Origin: Bacillota bacterium
GTDB taxonomy: Bacteria > Bacillota > Dethiobacteria > Dethiobacterales > Dethiobacteraceae
DNA length: 7,376 nt
Direction: 5' to 3'
Assembly (NCBI GenBank): GCA_018725345.1
Contig: QLUI01000084.1
Coordinates: 1-7,376 of the forward strand
In this document: positions 1 through 5,932 of the stretch, piece after piece
Layout of the letters: each line of letters begins with the position of its first letter
How positions within the stretch are numbered: position 1 is the first letter of the stretch
Program-made: the position numbers and the translations under genes
The notes under the pieces: model-generated
What the model was told of the DNA's origin: nothing
Database searches by the model: none
Seen by the model: only the letters and a program-made list of their open reading frames with translations

Positions 1-24
1 CGTTTTTTGTGACAGATGAAGCGT

Positions 25-125
25 CTTTTTTATCCGCTAGGGGACGGCGCCACATCGCGTTGGTCTGACGGTCCTTTTGCACCCCGCAAGAATAAGGGGG
101 AATCCCCCAAAACAACCCCCCTTGC
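25..125 (-). repeat. GC-rich structured non-coding element beyond the operon terminator
   Basis: This stretch is richer in G and C runs than the rest of the window and holds nested inverted repeats. GCAAG (86-90) pairs with CTTGC (121-125). Inside them GGGGG (96-100) pairs with CCCCC (104-108) over three bases. GGGG (40-43) can pair with CCCC (82-85). With the 29-bp head it forms one contiguous block from about 25 to 164, which looks like a structured repetitive element or small RNA. The frame reading through it overlaps the operon terminator and the end of the small gene, and I do not consider it coding. Nothing else is recognised at 1-24. Confidence 0.45.
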
Positions 126-129
126 ATAG

Positions 130-158
130 GATCGTAGCTTCCCTGTAGGATATAATTT
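130..158 (-). repeat. Dispersed 29-bp repeat, copy 1
   Basis: This segment matches 3587-3615 at 25 of 29 positions in the same orientation, including the exact 15-mer GATCGTAGCTTCCCT on the plus strand. Here it is framed by 7-bp inverted arms CATAGGA (125-131) and TCCTATG (158-164), absent around the other copy. It leads, on the minus strand, into the GC-rich structured stretch below. Confidence 0.7.
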
Positions 159-168
159 CCTATGTAAT

Positions 169-190
169 AAAAACCGGCTATTTAGCCGGC
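169..190 (-). terminator. Intrinsic terminator at the operon end
   Basis: On the minus strand CCGGCT (189-184) pairs with AGCCGG (179-174) around AAAT. Five Ts follow (173-169). It begins five bases after the stop codon of the small membrane protein gene. Confidence 0.85.
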
Positions 191-195
191 ACATG

Positions 196-519
196 CTAGC
201 GATCCCCCTTAAGTAGCCGATAAAACCGCAGCGCAAGCGGCTGAATCAATGCCAGGGAAAGTGCGATGAAAGCAATGGGATCCATTTCAACTTCGTAAAT
301 CTGCCATTTATCTGCAAGATTAATTTGCAAGAATGTAACAAGCAAAACTAAAGAGAGATAAATCCCGCCGGCTGTGGCAATCAGTTCCTGCAACGCCTCT
401 GAAAAGAGGGAAGGCTTACTATGCTCAGGCAGCTGGTGTGATTCCAGTCTCATTTTATTTTGGATACGCAAAAAAACGGAAAGCACTACCAAGGTAACAA
501 CCATTAGTAAATCTACCAA
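196..519 (-). CDS. Small predicted membrane protein, function unknown
   Basis: I do not recognise this 107-residue protein. It has three hydrophobic stretches: about 3-18 at the very start, 46-67 (IATAGGIYLSLVLLVTFLQI) and 80-99 (DPIAFIALSLALIQPLALRF). A charged linker lies at about 19-45 and the C-terminus is basic. The start is TTG at 519, ten bases after a strong GGAGG that overlaps the dut stop codon, so translation is probably coupled to dut. An in-frame ATG five codons later is an alternative. The good ribosome site, operon position and following terminator argue that it is a real gene, the last in the operon. Confidence 0.75.
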   Translation of the reverse strand: MVDLLMVVTLVVLSVFLRIQNKMRLESHQLPEHSKPSLFSEALQELIATAGGIYLSLVLLVTFLQINLADKWQIYEVEMDPIAFIALSLALIQPLALRFYRLLKGDR

Positions 520-534
520 ATCAGCTTTACCTCC

Positions 535-987
535 TTAGCCATAAAGTCCGGTATGTCCAAATCCTCCTTCACCCCGCTCTGTTTCTGGCAGGGTTTCACA
601 TTCACAGCAGCTGACTCTGGCCAGTTTAGCCAATACTAACTGAGCAATTCTATCGCCTCTCGCTATCACGAAAGGCAATTTTCCAAAGTTGGCTAAAATT
701 ATCATTACTTCGCCTCTGTAGTCTGCATCAATTGTCCCGGGACTGTTTAGCACAAAAATGCCTTGTTTTAATGCCAGCCCGCTGCGAGGACGAATCTGAG
801 CCTCAAAGCCTAAAGGAACAGCAATTTGTAATCCTGTTGGAATAAGAATCCGCTGAGAAGGTAATAACACAAGCGGGCTTCTGTTAGCCGCCAGCAAATC
901 TAAGCCGGCAGCGTCTTCCGTCAAATAGCGTGGCAATGGCAGATCTTTCGCGTGAGGAAGTTTACAGATAAAAAGAGTTGCATCCAT
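535..987 (-). CDS. dut: Deoxyuridine 5'-triphosphate nucleotidohydrolase (trimeric dUTPase)
   Basis: This 150-residue enzyme hydrolyses dUTP to dUMP and pyrophosphate, keeping uracil out of DNA and supplying dTMP synthesis. All five motifs of the trimeric family are visible: AAGLDLLA (26-33), PRSGLALKQGI (67-77), GTIDADYRGEV (84-94) with the catalytic Asp, GDRIAQLVLAK (111-121) and RGEGGFGHTG (138-147), the flexible arm that closes on the substrate. Length is typical. The ATG at 987 has a GAAGGAG site about eight bases upstream. Its TAA stop forms the start of a TAAGGAGG, the ribosome binding site of the following small gene. It is separated from the VanW gene by 56 bases with no terminator seen. 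Confidence 0.97.
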   Translation of the reverse strand: MDATLFICKLPHAKDLPLPRYLTEDAAGLDLLAANRSPLVLLPSQRILIPTGLQIAVPLGFEAQIRPRSGLALKQGIFVLNSPGTIDADYRGEVMIILANFGKLPFVIARGDRIAQLVLAKLARVSCCECETLPETERGEGGFGHTGLYG

Positions 988-1043
988 ATACCCACTCCTT
1001 CATTGATTTTTCTTCCCCACTCTAACGCCTTTGCCCCTAGTTG

Positions 1044-1892
1044 TCAAGCTACTGGCTCCAAAGCTGAACCCATACATACATAACCTCCCCCCGCCCCCGA
1101 GCGTATCTGAATATACTTGTCTGTAGAGTTGCGAAATTTAAAATCTTTATAGTCTGTTACAGTTGCGTCTCTTCCGGGAGGCACATAGCCTACCAGTATA
1201 CTGTGTTGATGTCGTTCGACAATTTCCAACCCTGCCGCTAATGCCGCATTGTAAATTGTGGTTACAACTTGGCAGACGCCGCCTCCTATCCCCATGCCTC
1301 CCACTACAGGAGCCATATTATATCCACGTTCCGGAGTGCGCGGTCCCGTTTCCTTATTAAATGAAAACACGTCTCCCGGCGCAAGAATAACTCCGTTCAT
1401 ATATTTTGCGGCCAGATAAAGATTGTCTATCCGATCTGCACTGCCGCCGCCGCTCGTACTATACGTGGCAATTTTATTGTGAATTGACTGGAATAATTCC
1501 GTTGTGATTTCTGGATCCAGAGTTATTATGGACAGCTCAACAACCTCCCCTTCCTTAGCAGTCATAACTGCGTCAATAGTGGTGAGCACATCTACTTTTC
1601 TGCCTGATAGCTCAGGGACTATCACTTTGTTCGTACGGTCAAAACGAGCATTACGCGGTTCCCTATCTAAGGAGTCCGCCAACCGTTCAACCATCTGGCG
1701 TACTTCGTTCTTTAACATTCGCTCCATTGCTACGCCCTGCAACGTAACCCCCGGTTTAACACCATAAAGATAGCGAGCAACTCTAATCCCCAGGTCCAAA
1801 GAAAAAATAACAATCAACCCTGCGAGTATTATAATGAGAATTGTGCTGAGCTTCAAAAAGTAAAATTTAACAGAAGTCTCGCTTTTTCTCAA
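1044..1892 (-). CDS. VanW family (YoaR-like) extracytoplasmic protein
   Basis: This 282-residue protein starts at TTG 1892, whose TG is shared with the TGA stop of the upstream gene (TTGA), so translation is probably coupled. An upstream in-frame TAG excludes an earlier start, and the next Met would lose the membrane segment at 12-32. Residues 45-134 form a YoaR-type domain shared with the preceding gene. The VanW domain follows at about 155-262, with GVILAPGDVFSFN (167-179), GPRTPERGY (183-191), GIGGGVCQVVTTIYNAAL (201-218), EIVERHQHS (223-231) and VPPGRDATV (237-245). VanW is named after a glycopeptide-resistance accessory gene, but the family is widespread in spore-formers and its biochemical function is not established. 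Nothing here implies resistance. The C-terminus after NSTD is short and glycine-rich, encoded by a G-rich run. Confidence 0.88.
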   Translation of the reverse strand: MRKSETSVKFYFLKLSTILIIILAGLIVIFSLDLGIRVARYLYGVKPGVTLQGVAMERMLKNEVRQMVERLADSLDREPRNARFDRTNKVIVPELSGRKVDVLTTIDAVMTAKEGEVVELSIITLDPEITTELFQSIHNKIATYSTSGGGSADRIDNLYLAAKYMNGVILAPGDVFSFNKETGPRTPERGYNMAPVVGGMGIGGGVCQVVTTIYNAALAAGLEIVERHQHSILVGYVPPGRDATVTDYKDFKFRNSTDKYIQIRSGAGGGYVCMGSALEPVA

Positions 1893-2911
1893 GGAATCTT
1901 CACGCCCAATCTAGTTCTTGAAGGACAAAGTAACTCAGATAATGAGACAGGTTCAAGGCCTACTGCCCTTAGCGCCGGAATCACCTGCCGCAGCAACTCA
2001 GCCGTCTGTGCTGTGGGATGCATCAGAATAAGGCTACCACCGGTAGCATTAGCAAAAATTTTCTCTGACATCACTTTTACGCCGGGAAGCTTCCAGTCCA
2101 CCGTATCTATTGTCCATAACACCGTCCGATTTTTTTCCTCCGCAGCTGCTTTTAAAACATTCTCGCTCAATTCCCCTTTGTGAGGACTAAAATAGGTGGG
2201 ACGGACGCCGCATATTTCAGTTATAATCTCGTTTGCCTGCTTAATATCTTTCAAAGCCTGAGAAAAATCTGCCTTACTCATACTGAGAAGATCGGAATAA
2301 CCATGATTTGCCAATTCAAACCTGGTAGAGGCAAGCAAACGAGTCATTTCCTGGTTTTGCCGCACCCACCTTCCCACCAGAAAGAAGGTCGCTTCCGCAT
2401 CTGCTGTTTGTAGGACTTCCAGTATCTCCTGCAGGTATTCATTGCCCCATGCCACATTAATCAGGAAGGCTACCTGCGGCTTCTGAGAGTTGCCTTGATA
2501 GATAGGATGCAAGGGAAATGATGCTAAGCTAACTTCTGCGGGCAGATCAATCACAACCGGTTCTACTTTTGTGCCTGCCTTAGCCTGCATTACCAAGTTC
2601 AAAGTTGCTTCCACATCAAGTTCAATCCCGCTTAAATCTGGGATTACCCCTTTTGTAACCGGATCAATCACTGCACTTACCGGAGCTACCCGCAGTTCCA
2701 AGGCCAAGCTATTTAGCACTGCGCCAGCTTCCTCCACAGTAAGCCCGCCTAAATTATTACCGTTTAACAGTACATTAGGCTTAATCAGCTGCTGTTTTTG
2801 CCAGCTTATCCGAGCAAAACCTTGAAATGTCACCGGTAAGAAAAATAGCAGCATCAAGATAATGATTACTCGCCTGCCGCAAAATAGGCTAAAATGCCTA
2901 TACCGCATCAT
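1889..2911 (-). CDS. YlxY-like NodB-fold protein with N-terminal VanW-type domain, probably inactive as a deacetylase
   Basis: This 340-residue protein has an N-terminal membrane anchor or signal (about 14-34). A domain at 43-132 is shared with the neighbouring VanW protein, and a NodB-type fold follows (about 145-330). NodB landmarks are present but altered. Motif 1 is FLINVAW (149-155), with Asn where the catalytic Asp is expected. Motif 2 is NHGYSD (202-207), with Asp in place of the second zinc-binding His. Motif 3 is FSPHKGE (241-247) instead of FRPPYGE. VDWKLPG (271-277) and LMH (296-298) remain. This pattern and the position downstream of pnp resemble B. subtilis YlxY. I infer a structural or binding role in the envelope rather than catalysis. 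Its ATG lies six bases after the remnant's stop with an AAGGAAG-type site, and its TGA overlaps the TTG start of the next gene. Confidence 0.85.
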   Translation of the reverse strand: MMRYRHFSLFCGRRVIIILMLLFFLPVTFQGFARISWQKQQLIKPNVLLNGNNLGGLTVEEAGAVLNSLALELRVAPVSAVIDPVTKGVIPDLSGIELDVEATLNLVMQAKAGTKVEPVVIDLPAEVSLASFPLHPIYQGNSQKPQVAFLINVAWGNEYLQEILEVLQTADAEATFFLVGRWVRQNQEMTRLLASTRFELANHGYSDLLSMSKADFSQALKDIKQANEIITEICGVRPTYFSPHKGELSENVLKAAAEEKNRTVLWTIDTVDWKLPGVKVMSEKIFANATGGSLILMHPTAQTAELLRQVIPALRAVGLEPVSLSELLCPSRTRLGVKIP

Positions 2912-2917
2912 TCTTCC

Positions 2918-3496
2918 TTACCCCTTTCCGGTCGCCATCAATTGTGTGAATGGAATAATTTGATACCCCTTCATTTTCAAACTTTGGATAATAACCGGCA
3001 GCGCATCTACTGCCTGCGTGGCATTAGTATGAAACAAAATAATAGCTCCGTTATGCGCATTTTTTAGAACACGGCTGATAATTTTATCCACACCCGGATT
3101 TAACCAGTCATGAGGGTCAATACTCCAAAGTACAGTAGTATAACCTTGTTCTGAAGCGAAATTAAACAATCGCTGATCCACTTCTCCATATGGCGGACGA
3201 AACAAAACCGTTTTGACCTGCAATTCTTCCTGCAACGTCTCTTCCATCAGTGCAAATTCTTCTGCTAAGCCTTTGTCTTCCAGTTCTGTCAGACTCTTAT
3301 GAGAATATCCGTGATGCCCTACTTCATGGCCGCGCAACAAAATTTCCCTAGCCAGAACGGGGTTGTAGCGCACCCACGTGCCGGTTAAAAAAAACGTAGC
3401 CAGTATATTATAGCGGTCGAGAATTTCAAGAATCCGTCCCGTTTCCCCTGGTTCCCAGACAACATCAAATATATAAAACCCAAAAAAATAGATGCC
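2918..3496 (-). pseudogene. Polysaccharide deacetylase (NodB family), 5'-truncated; short GTG-started form possible at 2918-3373
   Basis: The only usable start is a GTG at 3373 with no evident Shine-Dalgarno, giving 151 residues. Recognisable NodB sequence continues upstream in the same frame (FDVVWEPGE, ILEILDRY, ATFFLTGTW) to about 3470, and the frame closes at TGA 3497-3499. There is no start codon for the full domain, no signal peptide and no membrane anchor, so the gene looks beheaded. The retained motifs are good: HHGYSH (residues 20-25 from the GTG), RPPYGE (59-64), DPHDWLNPG (86-94) and ILFH (112-115). In the untranslated part, motif 1 reads FDVV instead of FDD. Family members remove acetyl groups from wall polysaccharides outside the membrane. 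A structured, terminator-ended element sits exactly where the lost 5' end should be, suggesting insertion or replacement. The next gene starts six bases after its stop. Confidence 0.65.
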
Positions 3497-3580
3497 TCAA
3501 GTATTACTTTGAGACATCTTGTGACCGTATTTAGTTACAGACACTTGCTTCAGCAAAACTTCGTCACTAGATACTCCACA
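3481..3580 (-). promoter_or_regulatory. Structured attenuator-like RNA element upstream of the deacetylase remnant
   Basis: The minus-strand RNA can form a basal helix: GTGAC (3567-3563) with GTCAC (3525-3521), then an A-A mismatch, then ATCT (3572-3569) with AGAT (3519-3516), extended by wobble pairs. Two hairpins lie inside: TTGC/GCAA with a TGAA loop (3556-3545) and GTA/TAC (3538-3527). The 3' strand of the basal helix overlaps the 5' strand of a terminator hairpin (3518-3491), so the two folds exclude each other. This is the layout of a transcription attenuator or riboswitch. I do not recognise a known aptamer class. It could also be a repeat-borne small RNA ending in its own terminator. 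Confidence 0.5.
3482..3518 (-). terminator. Intrinsic terminator ending the structured element
   Basis: On the minus strand GATGTCTCAA (3518-3509) pairs with TTGAGGCATC (3500-3491): ten pairs including one G-T wobble, with an eight-base loop. It is followed by TA and seven Ts (3488-3482). It lies immediately before the open frame of the deacetylase remnant, and its 3' arm contains the in-frame TGA that closes that frame upstream. Confidence 0.8.
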
Positions 3581-3586
3581 CAAAAA

Positions 3587-3615
3587 GATCGTAGCTTCCC
3601 TAGATGAGATAATTT
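3587..3615 (-). repeat. Dispersed 29-bp repeat, copy 2 (head of the attenuator-like element)
   Basis: This 29-bp segment matches 130-158 at 25 of 29 positions in the same orientation. The match includes an exact 15-mer, GATCGTAGCTTCCCT on the plus strand, and AATTT at the other end. It lies between the pnp terminator and the structured element, where no protein is encoded. The function is unknown. Confidence 0.7.
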
Positions 3616-3622
3616 ACTTTAC

Positions 3623-3656
3623 AAAAAAAAGAACATAAATTTTAGTTTATGTTCTT
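3623..3656 (-). terminator. Intrinsic terminator of pnp, overlapping its stop codon
   Basis: On the minus strand AAGAACATAAA (3656-3646) pairs perfectly with TTTATGTTCTT (3639-3629) around the loop CTAAAA. The T run continues to 3623. The TAA stop of pnp (3649-3647) lies inside the 5' arm, so terminating ribosomes would cover this arm. Confidence 0.85.
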
Positions 3657-5824
3657 CTCGGGGGACGTCTGTCTCTGTCGTTACTAGGGCGGCGATCGCG
3701 TCTTTCTTCACGGCGTTGAGCCGATTCCTCTTCCACCATTTCTCCTTGTTCGTTTGGAATAGCAGCCCTTCGGGACAAGTCTATTCGACCGCGATCGTCA
3801 ATACCGATAACTTTCACTGTAATTTCATCACCGATATTAACAACGTCCTCAGTGTTCTCCACCCGTTCATGCGCTAAGCGGGAAATATGGACCAGTCCAT
3901 CTTTTCCAGGCAAAATTTCTACAAAAGCTCCATATTTTTCCACCCTAGTGACTTTACCGAGATAAACTTCTCCCGGCACTACTTCCTTTGTAAGCCCTTC
4001 AATCATCTGTTTCGCCCTCTGACCGCTTGCTGTATTTATAGCAGCAATATAAACGGTGCCATCAGGCTCAATATCGATCTCTGCTCCTGTTTCTGCGACT
4101 ATCTTATTAATCATCTTACCGCCCGGTCCAATCACATCCCTAATTTTGTCCGGATGAATCTGCATGGTGATAATCCGGGGAGCATAGGGAGACATTTCGA
4201 CTCTAGGCTCCGGAATCACATCGAGCATTTTCTGCATGATATGCATATAGCCAACTTTTGCCTGAGCTAATGCTTGAGCTAAAAGTTCTCTTGATAAACC
4301 TTTAATTTTAATATCCATTTGCAGTGCGGTAATTCCGTCTTTAGTTCCAGCCACTTTAAAATCCATGTCACCCAGAAAATCTTCCATCCCCTGAATATCA
4401 CTGAGAATAGCCACATTGTCTCCATCTTTAATTAGACCCATAGCAACACCGGAGACAGTTTTCTTGATAGGAACACCTGCGTCCATCAGTGAAAGAGTAG
4501 AGCCGCAGACACTGCCCATGGATGACGAACCGTTTGATTCGACCACTTCCGATACTAGGCGAATTGTATACGGAAAATCTTCCTCGGAAGGAAGCACAGG
4601 CAAAAGTGCGCGCTCAGCCAAAGCGCCGTGCCCAATATCACGACGGCTGGCACCACGCATAAACCCGGCTTCACCCACGCTATAGGGCGGGAAATTGTAA
4701 TGATGCATATAGCGTTTGGATTCTTCCAGACCAAGTCCGTCCAGACGCTGTGCTTCACTGGGCGTTCCTAAAGTGCAGACATTTAATACTTGGGTCTGAC
4801 CGCGGGTAAAAAGACCTGAACCGTGTGTTCGTGGCAAAATACCTGTTTCACAGGTGACTTTCCGGATTTCATCAGCTCTGCGTCCGTCGGGGCGCAAGTT
4901 TTCTTTAATAATCATGGTGCGCATTGTTTCTTTGAGCAAATTATCAAAGCAAATGCGGACATCTCTATCTTTTTCCGGAAATTTTTCTGCAAAGTGTGCC
5001 GCGGCTATCGCTTTAGCTGCATCAATAGCAGCCTCCCGAGCCTGTTTTTCCACAGTTCGCACTGCTTCTTTAAGCCTTTCTCCAGAAAAAACTCGGACTT
5101 CTGTTTCAATGCCGGCGTCATGTTCAAACGTTTTTATCTGCATCTTCTCTTTGCCGAGTTCAGTCACCATCTGTTCCTGAAGAGCAACAATCTCTCTATT
5201 TGCGTCATGTCCTGTCATGATTGCTTCAAGGATTTCTTCTTCCGTCAATTCGTGGGCACCGGCTTCCACCATCATAATGGCATCACGAGTACTAGCAACC
5301 ACTAGATGCAAGCGCGATACTTCAGCCTGCTGTTTCGTCGGGTTAATAACCGGCTCTCCGTCTACCCAGCCCACTAATACAGCGGCAATTGGTCCAGCAA
5401 AAGGGATGTTCGACAGTGACAGCGCTGCAGATGCACCACAAATCGACAGCACCTCAAGGGGTGTTTCCTGATCAACAGACAAAACTGTTGTCACAAGGTG
5501 CACGGAATTACGAAATCCTTTGGGAAACAACGGCCGGCACGGACGATCTGTAAGTCGCGAAGTCAAAATAGCTTTTTCCGTAGGTCGTCCTTCCCGCTTA
5601 ATAAAACCTCCAGGGATTTTACCTACCGCATAAAGGCGCTCTTCATAATCAACCGTCATCGGGAAAAAGTCAATCCCTTCCCGTGGTTCCGCTGAAGCGG
5701 TGGCAGTTGATAGCATAACTGTATCACCGTAACGTAACAAAACAGCACCATTTGCCTGTTTTGCGATGCGTCCGGTCTCAATTGTCAATTCCTTACCGGC
5801 CAGCTCCATTTTATAAACTTTCAT
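3647..5824 (-). CDS. pnp: Polyribonucleotide nucleotidyltransferase (PNPase)
   Basis: PNPase is a trimeric 3'-5' phosphorolytic exoribonuclease of mRNA turnover. From the chosen ATG it has 725 residues (728 from the upstream ATG at 5833). The first RNase PH core carries KQANGAVLLRYGDT near the start and YAVGKIPGGFIKREGRP. The second core carries LPRTHGSGLFTRGQTQ and the active-site segment GMEDFLGDMDFKVAGT at about 479-494, with the metal-binding Asp pair of GDMD. A KH domain follows (about 554-617, IRDVIGPGGKMINKI), then an S1 domain (about 618-684, YGAFVEILPGKDGLVHIS). The protein ends in an Arg/Asp-rich tail of about 40 residues (REERRDRRPS, RDRRPPRR), slightly longer than in B. subtilis. 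Its last codons and stop form the 5' half of its own terminator. All parts look functional. Confidence 0.97.
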   Translation of the reverse strand: MKVYKMELAGKELTIETGRIAKQANGAVLLRYGDTVMLSTATASAEPREGIDFFPMTVDYEERLYAVGKIPGGFIKREGRPTEKAILTSRLTDRPCRPLFPKGFRNSVHLVTTVLSVDQETPLEVLSICGASAALSLSNIPFAGPIAAVLVGWVDGEPVINPTKQQAEVSRLHLVVASTRDAIMMVEAGAHELTEEEILEAIMTGHDANREIVALQEQMVTELGKEKMQIKTFEHDAGIETEVRVFSGERLKEAVRTVEKQAREAAIDAAKAIAAAHFAEKFPEKDRDVRICFDNLLKETMRTMIIKENLRPDGRRADEIRKVTCETGILPRTHGSGLFTRGQTQVLNVCTLGTPSEAQRLDGLGLEESKRYMHHYNFPPYSVGEAGFMRGASRRDIGHGALAERALLPVLPSEEDFPYTIRLVSEVVESNGSSSMGSVCGSTLSLMDAGVPIKKTVSGVAMGLIKDGDNVAILSDIQGMEDFLGDMDFKVAGTKDGITALQMDIKIKGLSRELLAQALAQAKVGYMHIMQKMLDVIPEPRVEMSPYAPRIITMQIHPDKIRDVIGPGGKMINKIVAETGAEIDIEPDGTVYIAAINTASGQRAKQMIEGLTKEVVPGEVYLGKVTRVEKYGAFVEILPGKDGLVHISRLAHERVENTEDVVNIGDEITVKVIGIDDRGRIDLSRRAAIPNEQGEMVEEESAQRREERRDRRPSNDRDRRPPRRT

Positions 5825-5833
5825 TACATACAT

Positions 5834-5839
5834 CCTCTC
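5834..5839 (-). promoter_or_regulatory. Ribosome binding site that decides the pnp start
   Basis: GAGAGG at 5839-5834 directly abuts an ATG at 5833, which is too close to use. It lies nine bases before the in-frame ATG at 5824, a workable spacing. I therefore start pnp at 5824 rather than 5833. Confidence 0.6.
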
Positions 5840-5848
5840 TGACTCTGT

Positions 5849-5875
5849 AAAAAAGCGGGGTCTCCCCCGCTTTTT
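5849..5875 (-). terminator. Terminator/attenuator hairpin between rpsO and pnp
   Basis: GCGGGG (5855-5860) pairs with CCCCGC (5865-5870) around a four-base loop. A tracts and T tracts of five to six bases flank the stem on both sides, so it could act on either strand. On the operon strand the T run is 5854-5849 and ends ten bases before the pnp Shine-Dalgarno. Transcription of pnp from the rpsO promoter must read through it. Confidence 0.85.
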
Positions 5876-5932
5876 CTTTGAATACGAAATTTCATCAAAC
5901 TTTTCTGACTGCCAATTACACTATGCCAGGAA

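Noticed and set aside
122..156. TTGCAT and TATAAT on the plus strand as a promoter
   Set aside because: The spacing is 23 bases, far too long, and no plus-strand gene follows in the window.
30..236. 68-codon minus-strand frame across the operon end
   Set aside because: It runs through the end of the small membrane gene in another frame, the operon terminator and the repeat block, has no ribosome site, and its sequence is explained by the structured repeat.
1044..1892. VanW protein as evidence of vancomycin resistance
   Set aside because: No vanA/B-type ligase, VanH or VanX is present; VanW-domain proteins of the YoaR type are common in Bacillota chromosomes without resistance.
3497..3517. 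In-frame ATG with TGA six codons later, upstream of the deacetylase frame, as a selenocysteine or recoded start
   Set aside because: The ATG and TGA lie in the arms of the terminator hairpin, there is no proper ribosome site, no signal peptide is encoded upstream, and no deacetylase is known to need selenocysteine at this place.
3587..3602. AGGGAAGCTACGATC as the 3' end of a TPP riboswitch
   Set aside because: The resemblance is limited to a few bases; the other conserved TPP parts, such as CTGAGA and the ACC-GAACCTGAT core, are missing nearby.
4823..5305. 160-codon plus-strand frame opposite pnp
   Set aside because: It lies entirely antisense to highly conserved PNPase sequence; its residue composition is what reverse-strand reading of pnp gives, and no ribosome site is evident.
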